From positions 1 to 36,972 of the IMG/VR virus record IMGVR_UViG_3300010371_000074: 36,972 bases of DNA. One strand, given 5' to 3'. Source of the stretch: a virus. The position numbers and the translations under genes are program-made. Shown in pieces: positions 1 to 8,426 of the stretch (position 1 is its first letter; each line of letters starts with the position of its first letter). The notes beneath the pieces are model-generated. The model made no database searches. It saw only the letters and a list, made by a program, of their open reading frames with translations, and had not been told where the DNA came from.

Positions 1-1
1 A

Positions 2-580
2 CATTTTTATCAATCTTTAATCATAAAAGCACCAGGAGGAACAGAATTAGGACAAGAAATTCGCCAACTATTATTCCATACAATCACTACCAAGAATATG
101 GTACCAGGTGTTGCTGATTTATTATTTTTAGCTGATAAAATACAATGGGATGAAACAGTAGTTAAACCAAATTTACAAAAGAAACTTTTACAAATTGCTG
201 ATCGGTGGGAATATTCTCAATATGCTTATTCCAGTATTCGTGGTATCAACCAAAGTATTCGTGATGCATGGTTAGGTAATCCATCTCCTGAACCTGATTT
301 AGTTTTCTTTCTTCATGGTAACCCAGAGATTCTTTTGGAACGTGCAAATAAACGTGGAGATAATAACCATCAAAATGGTAAGGCTTGGAATGATGTAGAA
401 AAACAACGAAGAATCCAACAAAAATATTTTGAAATGTTTTATGGATGGGATAAAGTTCATTATGTACCTGTTGATATAATCCAATCCACTCAAGATACAT
501 TAGAGGAACATTTACAAAAATTAGTTCAATGGTATATTCTTCCACATGTTGAACCGTTATTGAAAGATTTGATATATTAG
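2..580 (+). CDS. Thymidylate kinase (dTMP kinase), 5' end outside the window
   Basis: This enzyme phosphorylates dTMP to dTDP and so feeds dTTP synthesis. The frame is open from base 2, and codons before the first ATG (base 98) already encode the family motif APGGTELGQEIRQLL, so the gene starts upstream of the window and the ATG at 98 is internal. Further family signs are LLFLADK (like the family's LLF.ADR), the substrate-site DRW (usually DRY) followed by SQYAY, and PDLVFFLHGNPEILLERANKR, which matches the PDL.l.Ld.dPE..L.R..kR stretch before the lid. The Walker A P-loop must lie upstream. It ends in TAG, one of only four TAG stops noted here, and the next gene follows in the same frame after two codons. 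A broader dNMP kinase is the main alternative. Confidence 0.88.
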   Translation, partial: HFYQSLIIKAPGGTELGQEIRQLLFHTITTKNMVPGVADLLFLADKIQWDETVVKPNLQKKLLQIADRWEYSQYAYSSIRGINQSIRDAWLGNPSPEPDLVFFLHGNPEILLERANKRGDNNHQNGKAWNDVEKQRRIQQKYFEMFYGWDKVHYVPVDIIQSTQDTLEEHLQKLVQWYILPHVEPLLKDLIY

Positions 581-586
581 GTTAAT

Positions 587-1021
587 ATGAAAATTTCTAA
601 TGTTGAATTGGATAAAATGTTTGAAATGGCTGGAGTTCATAAACCATCCATGCATAAAGCTTTGATCCGAATGGGAAAAAATCTTTTGAAATCTAAAGAA
701 ATGAAGGAACAATGGTCACCCGATAATCCTACCAAAAATTATTGTTATGTAGTTTCTGAATTTGTTTATCGTTTCTTTAATCCAAATCAATTTGTACCAA
801 TGAAAGTTATGGTACCAGGTGATCCATATGGCCATCGTTATTTACAGAATCCATTTACTAAACAGGTAATTGATTTATCGGTAGACCAGTTTGATAATTA
901 TGAAGAGGTGAATTATTTTGAAGGAAAGAAAGCAAATTTCATGCCACCAAGTCCTTCCAAACGTACCAAAGTACTCCATGAATATTATATGGAAGAATTT
1001 CAGAAGGCTTTAAAAGAATGA
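587..1021 (+). CDS. YunG-like conserved protein
   Basis: The 144-residue product has the pattern of the small YunG-type family: NYCYVVSEFVYRFF near residue 45, then GHRYLQNP with a non-proteinaceous feel of 'lasts to IDLSVDQF' around residue 95, then an FMPPSPSKRTKVL segment. In family members these correspond to a GHCYVASEALYHLL-like segment, an ILDPTADQF-like segment and a PSKRAK-like end. No biochemical function is established to my knowledge. The conserved Cys, His and Asp could form an active site, but that is inference. The start lies 6 bases after the TAG of the thymidylate kinase and in the same frame; the stop overlaps the next gene in an ATGA arrangement. Confidence 0.6.
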   Translation: MKISNVELDKMFEMAGVHKPSMHKALIRMGKNLLKSKEMKEQWSPDNPTKNYCYVVSEFVYRFFNPNQFVPMKVMVPGDPYGHRYLQNPFTKQVIDLSVDQFDNYEEVNYFEGKKANFMPPSPSKRTKVLHEYYMEEFQKALKE

Positions 1022-1758
1022 TTGAAAATTGGGAAGATCCTAATCCGTTACCCTTACTGCAAACCTATGATGGTTTTGTTGTAGTTAGAGACGATTTATT
1101 ACCATCCGGATCAAAAACTAGATTTATTGATTATCTTATTAAAACCAGTCGGAAAAAAGAATGGGTATTTGGTTCATCACCACGATGGGGTTATGGACCG
1201 ATTTCAATGGCAGCAGTTTGTCAAAAATATGGTAAAAAATTTACCTTATTCTTAGCTGAAAGTAAAATCAAACATCCAAATTATTACAAAGTAATTAATT
1301 TTGGTGGTAATATAATTGAAGTCCCAATGGGATTTCTTGCTGTTACACAAAAACGTGCAAAAGATTATGTAAATGAAGATCCAGAAAATCGAGAATTGTT
1401 ACCACTTGGATTAGAGCATCCAACGGTATTGGAATCTATTGTAACAGTTTGTACCAAATATATGTTGTACAAACCAAAACGATTTTGGACAACAGGTTCA
1501 TCAGGTACGTTAAATCGTGGTTTACAAATGGCCTGGCCAGATGCGGAAGCACATGTATTATCTGTAGGTCATCAAATGTCTGAAAGAGAAATTGGTAGAG
1601 CAATTTTACATAAAACGCATTATAAATTTAATCAAATACCAAAGAAAAATGAATTACCTCCATTTCCATGCGTTCCAGAATATGAAGGTAAACTTTGGAA
1701 GTTAGTAAAGGAACAAGGTCAACCAGGAGATTTAATTTGGAATGTGGGAAAAAATTAA
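1018..1758 (+). CDS. PLP-dependent enzyme, fold type II (tryptophan synthase beta / ACC deaminase-like)
   Basis: The 246-residue protein looks like a compact fold-type II PLP enzyme. SGSKTRFIDYL near residue 32 matches the GNKTRKLEYLL segment of ACC deaminase and D-cysteine desulfhydrase, where the Lys binds PLP. WTTGSSGTLNRGL near residue 160 matches the Gly-rich loop (SGGTxAGL) that holds the cofactor phosphate. The usual GGIQSNH motif is replaced by GSSPRWGYGPIS, and the protein is shorter than the usual 320-340 residues, so the substrate is probably different. It overlaps both neighbours and sits before an oxygenase and two DNA methyltransferases. PLP enzymes act in thymidine hypermodification in some phages, so DNA modification is possible but unproven. 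Confidence 0.68.
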   Translation: MIENWEDPNPLPLLQTYDGFVVVRDDLLPSGSKTRFIDYLIKTSRKKEWVFGSSPRWGYGPISMAAVCQKYGKKFTLFLAESKIKHPNYYKVINFGGNIIEVPMGFLAVTQKRAKDYVNEDPENRELLPLGLEHPTVLESIVTVCTKYMLYKPKRFWTTGSSGTLNRGLQMAWPDAEAHVLSVGHQMSEREIGRAILHKTHYKFNQIPKKNELPPFPCVPEYEGKLWKLVKEQGQPGDLIWNVGKN

Positions 1759-2008
1759 AGATAAATTAAGTACAAGAGAAAAATTTACCTTTACATGGAT
1801 AGAAAAGTTAACTTTTGACGGTTATAGTTCAAAATTGTATTGCACTTGCAATGAAAATGGTAAAATTGTAGGAAGAATTGAACCAACCACCCTTTATTTT
1901 AATTGTTATTATTTAGAAAAGCAAATTGGTCCTTTTTGGAAACTTGATGATGCAAAACAACATCTGGAAAATAAAGTAAAATTTAGATACGGATACTTAG
2001 ACGAATGA
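1742..2008 (+). CDS. Small hypothetical protein
   Basis: This 88-residue protein is not recognised. It starts at an ATG inside the last codons of the PLP enzyme gene (17-base overlap) and its TGA overlaps the ATG of the next gene, so translation is probably coupled. It is rich in aromatic and charged residues (Trp, Tyr, Phe, Lys) with one CTC pair of cysteines near residue 35, and has no membrane segment or signal peptide. The overlaps on both sides are the main reason to take it as real. Confidence 0.6.
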   Translation: MWEKIKDKLSTREKFTFTWIEKLTFDGYSSKLYCTCNENGKIVGRIEPTTLYFNCYYLEKQIGPFWKLDDAKQHLENKVKFRYGYLDE

Positions 2009-3222
2009 AACCCTGGCAAAAAGGTTATGATTTAGGATATTTGGTAAATATTGAGCAAAGTTATTATAGTAAATATAATGAATTTGCTCTTTCTCCATTT
2101 GCAAAAATGAAGAAACATATTGTTGCTTCTTATCTATCAGATGGTACATTATATTCAATAAGATCATTTGAAGATGGTGATATTTTTGGATATTATCGTA
2201 TCCAACAAGCAAAAACTACATCCAATATTGTAATGTATCAAGATGTGGTAATTGGTGAAAAGCGAAAAGGTGATATTATTATTTCTTGTTTAGGAATTCT
2301 TCCATATAAATTTGAAGAATTTTATAAAGAATTTGTGGATATAATTAGAGGTTTTGACCAACAAGGGAAATTTGTTTGGTTTTATATTTTAGAAGAAGAT
2401 CCACTCCAAAAAGAAATTTTAAATCGTTTACCATTCATTAAAAAAGCTGGTGTAAAGATTGATACTTTTTCTTCAATTTATGGTGTATATTACCTAAGTT
2501 CTGAAGATATGTTTGGAAACAAACGGGAATATAGTCAATTAAGTAAATATGAAAAAATTGATATTTGCCCGTTATTGTTACCAAGATTTAATGTTTCTTC
2601 TATTAAAGAAAAATTATCAAGTTTAGACTTTGAAAATCATTATTCAAAATATAATAAAAGTAAATCATGGTCTGCTGTATCTTTGAGAGGATACCTTCCA
2701 GATCCTTTATTCATTACAAAACCATCTGAAATGAATGATAAATGGAATGAAGAAAATAAAGATAAAAAGTTTGAAATGCAATATACTACAGCATGGTATG
2801 AATTTACACATGATATTATGGATATTTTATATACATTAGGATATCCACCAACTATCAACAAATTTATGTGTTTTGATTATATTCATCGGATCCGATTTAT
2901 GAAATTAGTTCCAGGTGGTGGAGAACTGGAAAGACACACGGACCAAACGGATTCTGATTCTGGTATTGCTGATGGTAAACTAATGAGAATTCATATTCCT
3001 ATTATAACTAATCCTAAAGTGTTTTTTACAATGTGGAATTATGAAGGAAATAAAAGAGAATATCATTTTCCAGAAGGTCAATCATTTTATTTAGATACAA
3101 GAAAACCACATATGGCTGTAAACGGTGGAGATACTGAGAGAATACATTTGGTTTTGGATCTCCAGAGCACAGATTATTTACGTAATTTACTTGATTTATC
3201 TAAAAATAAATTGATAAAATAA
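2005..3222 (+). CDS. GNAT-like domain fused to aspartyl/asparaginyl hydroxylase-type 2OG-Fe(II) oxygenase
   Basis: The C-terminal part of this 405-residue protein carries the double-stranded beta-helix pattern of the Asp/Asn beta-hydroxylase family. It has an RIRFMKLVPGGG segment, HTD (about residues 311-313, two iron ligands), RIHIPIITNP, a second His in KPHMAVNGG (about residue 368), and ERIHLVLDL with the 2OG-binding Arg. The N-terminal ~175 residues, from YDLGYLVNIEQSYY to an end pattern of VKIDTFSSIYGVYYL, resemble an N-acetyltransferase (GNAT) fold, but this is by pattern only. The middle (~175-270) is unassigned. The substrate is unknown; it could be a protein or a DNA base, and the neighbouring PLP enzyme and methyltransferases make DNA worth testing. 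The tRNA follows by 8 bases. Confidence 0.72.
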   Translation: MKPWQKGYDLGYLVNIEQSYYSKYNEFALSPFAKMKKHIVASYLSDGTLYSIRSFEDGDIFGYYRIQQAKTTSNIVMYQDVVIGEKRKGDIIISCLGILPYKFEEFYKEFVDIIRGFDQQGKFVWFYILEEDPLQKEILNRLPFIKKAGVKIDTFSSIYGVYYLSSEDMFGNKREYSQLSKYEKIDICPLLLPRFNVSSIKEKLSSLDFENHYSKYNKSKSWSAVSLRGYLPDPLFITKPSEMNDKWNEENKDKKFEMQYTTAWYEFTHDIMDILYTLGYPPTINKFMCFDYIHRIRFMKLVPGGGELERHTDQTDSDSGIADGKLMRIHIPIITNPKVFFTMWNYEGNKREYHFPEGQSFYLDTRKPHMAVNGGDTERIHLVLDLQSTDYLRNLLDLSKNKLIK

Positions 3223-3230
3223 AAGTTAAG

Positions 3231-3307
<77 letters not shown>

Positions 3308-3353
3308 AAAGAATTTGTGAATTTATTATTATGATTAAAACAAATTATAACTA

Positions 3354-4961
3354 ATGAATCCACAACAAGAATATAGATTTTGGTCTAGAAATTCAGCAGT
3401 TTTAGATAATCCAAAAGTAAACCCTACTTTTAAGGAAGTACTTCATTATTCAGATGATGAATTGCGAGAATGGGTGAAACTTACTCGTAAAACCATTATC
3501 GAAGAATGGGATAACAACGGAACACCTCCTCTAAATGGTAAAGATTATGAAGGTTTAATTGAAGATTTTAAAAATCTTTCTAATTATCCGGTCCATAAAT
3601 TAGCTGCTATTGATGAATTAAATGGTAAAAAAGAAGCAATTGTATGTCCAATTTATTATGGAAATGGTGTAAATCAATGGTTTGAAAATATGATGAAAGC
3701 AAAAATCAATTACTCTACAAAAGGTAATGGTTTTTCAATTTATGATATTTTTAAGGATGATAAGTACTTTGAAAAGAATGTAAAGTATTGGACACGTCAG
3801 TTTCAACGAGATTCCTTATATCGGAATTCAATATCAGTAGAACAATTTAGTAAAATGGGACTGGTACCAGCAAAAGATGGTATTAGTTGGATTCGATTAT
3901 TTCATAATAAACCAACAACATTTAAAGGAACTGGTTTTTGGTTATCTACTTCATCAGATAATGATAAAGGAAGTGGTTATACTTCAGTAGATTCCACAAA
4001 GTACTTACGAGTAAATAAAGAAGAAATTCAAAATGGTATTAAAGAAGGATTAATATCTGTTGATAATTTTCCAAAGAAACAAATACCGAATGAATTAGAA
4101 GAATCTTATTTGATCCGATTTTTCTATAATGATACCAGAATATTTCCAGTTGGATTCACAGCCTTAAAAATATCTTTCTGCCAAATGGCTGTGAATTTTC
4201 CTCCATTAATTGCAAAGTATATTTACACCAAATATACAGAACATATCAAAAATCAAAAAATAATCAATATCTATGATCCATCTGCAGGTTGGGGTGGTAG
4301 GATTATTGGAGCGATGGCGACAAATGGAGATAGAAAAATTCATTATATTGGAACGGACCCAAATTCAGATAATTATTATGAGGATATTGGATTAACCAAA
4401 TATTCGTTGGCTGCTCAATTTTTTAATGATCATGTATTTACAGATAGTATTGATAATTTCTTTTCGGATGAACCACTGAATAATACCTTTGAAATTTATC
4501 GGTCAGGATCAGAAGTAATCCATAAAAATCGAATGTTTCAAAGATACTGTGGTAAATTAGATATGGTATTTACCAGTCCTCCTTATTTTTCGAAGGAAAA
4601 ATATTCAGAAGATGAAGAACAATCATGTATAAAATTTTCAGATTATACAAGTTGGCGGGATGGTTTTTTACGGCCTACTTTAGAAACTTGTGTGGAATAT
4701 CTAAGGAAGAATAGATATCTTTGTTGGAATATTGCTGATGTACATTATGATAATGGTACTGTATTTCCATTAGAACAGGATTCTATTGATATTTTAACAA
4801 ATCTTGGTATGGAATATGTCGAAACATTAAAAATGGTTCTTGCAAGTGCACCAGGTGCTAATCGAATGGGTGAAGATGGTAAACCAACATGCAAGAATTA
4901 TTGTAAAGTAGATAGTAAGTATTCCAAAATGGAACCAATTTTTGTTTTTAGAAAACCATAA
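3354..4961 (+). CDS. DNA methyltransferase (amino-MTase with TSPPY motif)
   Basis: The 535-residue protein has the SAM-binding motif I YDPSAGWGGRIIGA (near residue 308), a motif II-like IGTDPNSDNY, and catalytic motif IV FTSPPYF (near residue 406). TSPPY belongs to N6-adenine or N4-cytosine methyltransferases. Motif I comes before motif IV, the alpha/gamma order. The first ~280 residues are a long extra region without a recognised domain and may recognise the target. No Shine-Dalgarno sequence precedes the ATG; the 46 bases after the tRNA hold only AT-rich sequence. No restriction endonuclease lies beside it, so a protective or regulatory phage methylase is the likely role. Confidence 0.82.
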   Translation: MNPQQEYRFWSRNSAVLDNPKVNPTFKEVLHYSDDELREWVKLTRKTIIEEWDNNGTPPLNGKDYEGLIEDFKNLSNYPVHKLAAIDELNGKKEAIVCPIYYGNGVNQWFENMMKAKINYSTKGNGFSIYDIFKDDKYFEKNVKYWTRQFQRDSLYRNSISVEQFSKMGLVPAKDGISWIRLFHNKPTTFKGTGFWLSTSSDNDKGSGYTSVDSTKYLRVNKEEIQNGIKEGLISVDNFPKKQIPNELEESYLIRFFYNDTRIFPVGFTALKISFCQMAVNFPPLIAKYIYTKYTEHIKNQKIINIYDPSAGWGGRIIGAMATNGDRKIHYIGTDPNSDNYYEDIGLTKYSLAAQFFNDHVFTDSIDNFFSDEPLNNTFEIYRSGSEVIHKNRMFQRYCGKLDMVFTSPPYFSKEKYSEDEEQSCIKFSDYTSWRDGFLRPTLETCVEYLRKNRYLCWNIADVHYDNGTVFPLEQDSIDILTNLGMEYVETLKMVLASAPGANRMGEDGKPTCKNYCKVDSKYSKMEPIFVFRKP

Positions 4962-5003
4962 AATGTCTTATCAATTAATTCCAAAATAGAAACATATTTA
5001 CAA

Positions 5004-5762
5004 ATGTTACCAATTAATCAAATTTATAATATGGATTGTTTGGAAGGAATGAAACAATTGGATGATAAATCAGTGGATATGATTCTTTGTGATTTACCAT
5101 ATGGTACAACCCAAAATAAATGGGATTCAGTTATTCCTTTTGATTTATTATGGAAACAATATAATAGAATTTTAAAACCAAATAAAATGATTGTATTGAC
5201 AGGTTCTCAACCATTCACTTCAGCTTTAATATCTTCTAACTATAAATGGTTTAAATATGAATTAATTTGGGAAAAGAATAATGCTACAGGTTTTTTAGAT
5301 TCTAATAGGAAACCTTTAAAGTCTCATGAAAATATTTTGATTTTTTCAAATGGTAAACATCTATATAATCCTCAATTGGAATTAAATAAACCATATAAAA
5401 CTACATCTAAAGGATTAACTAATAATTATGGTAAATTTCAATTAAAAACAACTATTAGTAACGGATTTAGATTTCCGAAAACAATTTTAAAATTTGCAAA
5501 TTCTAATTTAACAGAAAAAGACCAATTTCATCCAACTCAAAAACCAGTTGCTCTTTTTGAATATTTAATCAGAACATATTCAAATGAAAATGATTTGGTA
5601 TTGGATAATTGTATGGGATCGGGTACTACTGCGGTAGCATCAATTCAATCTAAACGTAATTTTATTGGTTTTGAAATGAATAAGGAATATTATGATAAAG
5701 CGGTGGAAAGAATTAATTCTTACCAAATAAAAGAAAAATTGGCTATTGATCAATGGTTTTAA
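5004..5762 (+). CDS. Site-specific DNA N6-adenine methyltransferase, beta class
   Basis: The 252-residue protein is a compact beta-class amino-methyltransferase. It opens with the typical INQIYNMDCLEGMKQL, then motif IV DLPYGTT near residue 30 (a DPPY variant), an HPTQKP segment, and motif I DNCMGSGTTAVAS near residue 200 followed by GFEMNKEYY. The order IV then X-I defines the beta class, as in CcrM-like enzymes. The last residues are AIDQWF, close to the LDEWF tail of the DNA polymerase in this window, which suggests it may dock on the sliding clamp. It follows another methyltransferase of a different class, so two distinct sites are probably methylated. Confidence 0.9.
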   Translation: MLPINQIYNMDCLEGMKQLDDKSVDMILCDLPYGTTQNKWDSVIPFDLLWKQYNRILKPNKMIVLTGSQPFTSALISSNYKWFKYELIWEKNNATGFLDSNRKPLKSHENILIFSNGKHLYNPQLELNKPYKTTSKGLTNNYGKFQLKTTISNGFRFPKTILKFANSNLTEKDQFHPTQKPVALFEYLIRTYSNENDLVLDNCMGSGTTAVASIQSKRNFIGFEMNKEYYDKAVERINSYQIKEKLAIDQWF

Positions 5763-5765
5763 AAA

Positions 5766-6341
5766 ATGTCAACCAGAAATATCCGCGTTGGTTTTGAATT
5801 TGAATTTTTAACCTATAAAACATTCAAAGAAACAAGGGAATCTATTTCTCATGTACATGGATATGATGATTCTTGGATTATTGAAAGTGAAGGATTAGAA
5901 AAAGATTGGAATGCTCAAATACCAACAGAAGTAAAAACTTCGGTTTTTAATGGTAAAGTATATGGCAAAAGAGTAATACAATCTTTTTTAAGATATCTTA
6001 GGTATTGTTGCAGTACAAATGATAGCTGTTCCCTCCATATTAATTTATCATCGCAAGAAAATGGTTGGCAGTGGAATTTAAAGAGAAGAAAATTAATTCA
6101 AGAATCTAAACAGAAATATTGGTTGAGATATTTTGGTCGATCCGATAATGGCTATTGTTCCTCACAAGATTTAAACCATATTAAAAATGATAAATTTATG
6201 GCCATATCTTTTGATGATATTAACAGAGTAGAATTTAGAATCATTGGTGGAAAACATTATCAACGTAAGTCCGCGGCTATTTTAAAGGCTTATGATGATT
6301 TTGTAAATGCTTTTACAAACTCCTTGCAAAAGATTCAATAA
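5766..6341 (+). CDS. Amidoligase-like enzyme (COOH-NH2 ligase)
   Basis: The 191-residue product shows the marks of the putative amidoligase family, distant relatives of gamma-glutamylcysteine synthetase. It has VGFEFEF at residue 8 (ExE, metal/ATP site), CSLHINLS near residue 85, and RVEFRIIGG near residue 158. Family enzymes are thought to form amide bonds between carboxylates and amines, possibly on DNA, peptides or cell-surface molecules; the substrate here is unknown. It starts 3 bases after the upstream stop, so it is probably in the methyltransferase operon. Its 3' end overlaps the converging minus-strand gene by 29 bases. Confidence 0.75.
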   Translation: MSTRNIRVGFEFEFLTYKTFKETRESISHVHGYDDSWIIESEGLEKDWNAQIPTEVKTSVFNGKVYGKRVIQSFLRYLRYCCSTNDSCSLHINLSSQENGWQWNLKRRKLIQESKQKYWLRYFGRSDNGYCSSQDLNHIKNDKFMAISFDDINRVEFRIIGGKHYQRKSAAILKAYDDFVNAFTNSLQKIQ

Positions 6342-8148
6342 ATTTTGCAAGAAATAAAGTTTTCTTTTTAAATATTGCATTATTGCTTACCAAAATCTCA
6401 TTTAATTCATTTACATCCTCAATATGTTCTGATTCTATATTACGAGAATGTTGTTTAAAAGTATTTTGATCTACATAATAGAATTCATCATATCCAGATG
6501 ATGTAAGAGTAGTAAATCCAGTTTTTGCTATATTTGTTTTATGCACGCTATATTGTTTAATATCTATATTATTTCCACAAGCCATGGCCATGGAAATCTT
6601 ATCTGCACTACCAATATAAAATCCTAAAGATTTCATATGGTAAGTATCTTTTAAAAAATTGAGAAATGCTTGAGTTTTATTTTTATCATTATAAACTTTC
6701 CGAGTTTCTAAATTCCTTATCACTATATTTGAATCAATAACATCACCAGCGGCTCCATCTGTAATGGTTAAAAAGTTCATAATATCAATTGGATATTTTT
6801 CTTTAAATTTCTTAATAATAGTGTTCATTGTCATTAAAGCATGATTTAAAGGAGTTCCAGACATTTTATATCCAAGTGCCGTTGCATCATATTCTTCTTT
6901 TCCAATTTTAAGTAAAATTTCTAATCCTTTGTTATATTCCGAAAGGGTCATATTGGAACTTAAAAATTGGCATACGGTATTTACATCAGAAATTTCTACA
7001 TTTTTTGTGTAACCCATTCCACTCCATGGAAATTTTCCTGTTTTATTAAATCGAAATGTAAATCCATATACTTCAAATGGAATATTTTGTCTTTTACAGA
7101 ATTGTAAAATAGAAAATACTTGAAGAATTACATTTTTGATACAATTACACATAGATCCAGAAAAATCAATTAAAATGATTAATCCATGGTTTTTACCAAT
7201 AGGTTTAATTTCATTCGTAATAAAAATATCTTCAGAATATTTGTATTTAAATAATTTGGTAGGATTTAAAATACCATTTTTTGCAAATCTTGTTTTTTCG
7301 TAAGTATTGGCTGCTTTATATCGTTCAAATTGATTGCAAAGAAAATTAGATTCTTTTTTAAGTGTATTGAGAATTAATCCAACTGTTTTTCCATTAACAT
7401 TTTTAAAATCATCCAATATTCTTTTATACGGTCGGACTATTGTTTTTAATTGTTTATCTGAAACAATTGGTAAATTTTTATAATCCTGTTTGGCTTGTTT
7501 CGTATTACATTCTTTAGAAATAGCTTTATCAAAGGCTTCCTGAGTTAATGAGCCTTCACTAAGAATTCTTTTTTTCTTTTCATTATTAGATTTTTCCGCA
7601 TATTGTAATAATATTTTAGAATATTGGATAACTTCTTCCCATGTTTTAATATGTTCCAATTTATTGACAATTTCTTTTTCTTCTGGATTGGTAAAGATTA
7701 TTCCGGAATTAATACCACATTTAAAATAGAGATTAATCCGGTCTAAAAAATTAAAAGAATTTACATCTTTTCCTTTGGTAGCAAAGAAATCACCTTCGAG
7801 GAGTTTTTTATATCCAGTAACAAAAGATTTTCTAGCCCCAGGAAATTTGGTTTTAATTCTTTTTTCAATTCGTATATCTTCAACAATATTGAGAACATCA
7901 TGAGCGGTTTCTAATAACTCTGGTTTGTCTGTAACTAATTTACCAAAATGTTCTACAATTGGTGTATATAAAGCATGAGATATTTCATGAGTTACAAACA
8001 AATCTACTACATCTTCTCCAAGATTTTCGCTGTAAAGTGGTAAGGTTAATAATCTTTTTTGGACATCAAAAGATGCTGTATTTACTGGTTGGTGTTCTAC
8101 CAAAAGATTTTCAGTTGCCATCAATTTAGCTAAAATATCTTTATTCAT
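6313..8148 (-). CDS. HExxH peptidase-like plus VWA domain protein (CobT-like)
   Basis: This 611-residue protein is the only convincing minus-strand gene. Its N-terminus has a zinc-peptidase motif HEISH at residues 54-58, and its second half has a von Willebrand A domain with an intact MIDAS start DFSGSM near residue 330, followed by SGTPLNHAL and TDGAAGD segments. This architecture matches phage CobT-like proteins that partner with MoxR/CobS-type AAA ATPases, and such an ATPase lies 280 bases away in divergent orientation. By analogy the pair may remodel a protein or insert metal; no cobalamin genes are present. Transcription probably starts at the ATG itself from the extended -10 just upstream. 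Confidence 0.82.
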   Translation of the reverse strand: MNKDILAKLMATENLLVEHQPVNTASFDVQKRLLTLPLYSENLGEDVVDLFVTHEISHALYTPIVEHFGKLVTDKPELLETAHDVLNIVEDIRIEKRIKTKFPGARKSFVTGYKKLLEGDFFATKGKDVNSFNFLDRINLYFKCGINSGIIFTNPEEKEIVNKLEHIKTWEEVIQYSKILLQYAEKSNNEKKKRILSEGSLTQEAFDKAISKECNTKQAKQDYKNLPIVSDKQLKTIVRPYKRILDDFKNVNGKTVGLILNTLKKESNFLCNQFERYKAANTYEKTRFAKNGILNPTKLFKYKYSEDIFITNEIKPIGKNHGLIILIDFSGSMCNCIKNVILQVFSILQFCKRQNIPFEVYGFTFRFNKTGKFPWSGMGYTKNVEISDVNTVCQFLSSNMTLSEYNKGLEILLKIGKEEYDATALGYKMSGTPLNHALMTMNTIIKKFKEKYPIDIMNFLTITDGAAGDVIDSNIVIRNLETRKVYNDKNKTQAFLNFLKDTYHMKSLGFYIGSADKISMAMACGNNIDIKQYSVHKTNIAKTGFTTLTSSGYDEFYYVDQNTFKQHSRNIESEHIEDVNELNEILVSNNAIFKKKTLFLAKFIESFARSL

Positions 8149-8154
8149 AATTTA

Positions 8155-8163
8155 AGTATAGCA
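8155..8163 (-). promoter_or_regulatory. Extended -10 promoter for the VWA gene
   Basis: Read on the minus strand this is TGCTATACT, an extended -10 (TGn plus TATACT). No good -35 lies 17 bases upstream. The -10 ends 6 bases before the ATG at 8148, so the transcript would begin at or next to the start codon. Confidence 0.55.
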
Positions 8164-8166
8164 AAG

Positions 8167-8195
8167 TTGTATTTTCATATTTGATTTGATATAAT
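8167..8195 (+). promoter_or_regulatory. Sigma70-type promoter with extended -10 for the zinc-ribbon / AAA operon
   Basis: TTGTAT, a 17-base spacer and TATAAT, with TGA in front of the -10 (TGATATAAT). The -10 ends 9 bases before the ATG at 8205, leaving no room for a ribosome binding site. It is divergent from, and overlaps in space with, the VWA gene promoter. Confidence 0.75.
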
Positions 8196-8204
8196 TAAAA
8201 ACAT

Positions 8205-8417
8205 ATGAGTAGCTCCGCAAGATTTTCCGAAAAACATTCAGATAAATGGCCAAAACGTAACCAAAAAAGAAATGGTTCAAGAGCTAAAACAAGATATGGT
8301 GTAAATTACGTATCATTTTGTTCAGAATGTCCATCAAATAGTAGACCGATTAATATTGATCCAGGTCAAAGAATAGGCTCATGCCCACAAGGTCATAAAT
8401 TTGATTTGAGATGGTAA
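8205..8417 (+). CDS. Small basic zinc-ribbon-like protein
   Basis: The 70-residue product has a basic N-terminal half (many Lys, Arg and Ser) and a C-terminal half with CSEC at about residue 45 and CPQGHKFDL near the end, which could bind zinc through Cys3His. No family is recognised. The gene starts directly behind a strong extended -10 promoter and is followed 9 bases later by the AAA ATPase gene, so it probably leads that operon. A nucleic-acid-binding or adaptor role is a guess. Confidence 0.6.
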   Translation: MSSSARFSEKHSDKWPKRNQKRNGSRAKTRYGVNYVSFCSECPSNSRPINIDPGQRIGSCPQGHKFDLRW

Positions 8418-8426
8418 ACATTTTGA

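Noticed and set aside
98-580. Thymidylate kinase starting at the ATG at 98
   Set aside because: The conserved PGGTELGQEIR motif is encoded upstream of this ATG in the same frame, so 98 is an internal Met.
3308-3353. TATAAC as promoter for the first methyltransferase
   Set aside because: It ends 2 bases before the ATG, so transcription would start inside the gene, and no -35 is visible.
6313-6341. Convergent overlap of amidoligase and VWA genes as a regulatory antisense region
   Set aside because: A 29-base overlap of 3' ends is ordinary in compact phage genomes and there is no terminator or other signal to support regulation.
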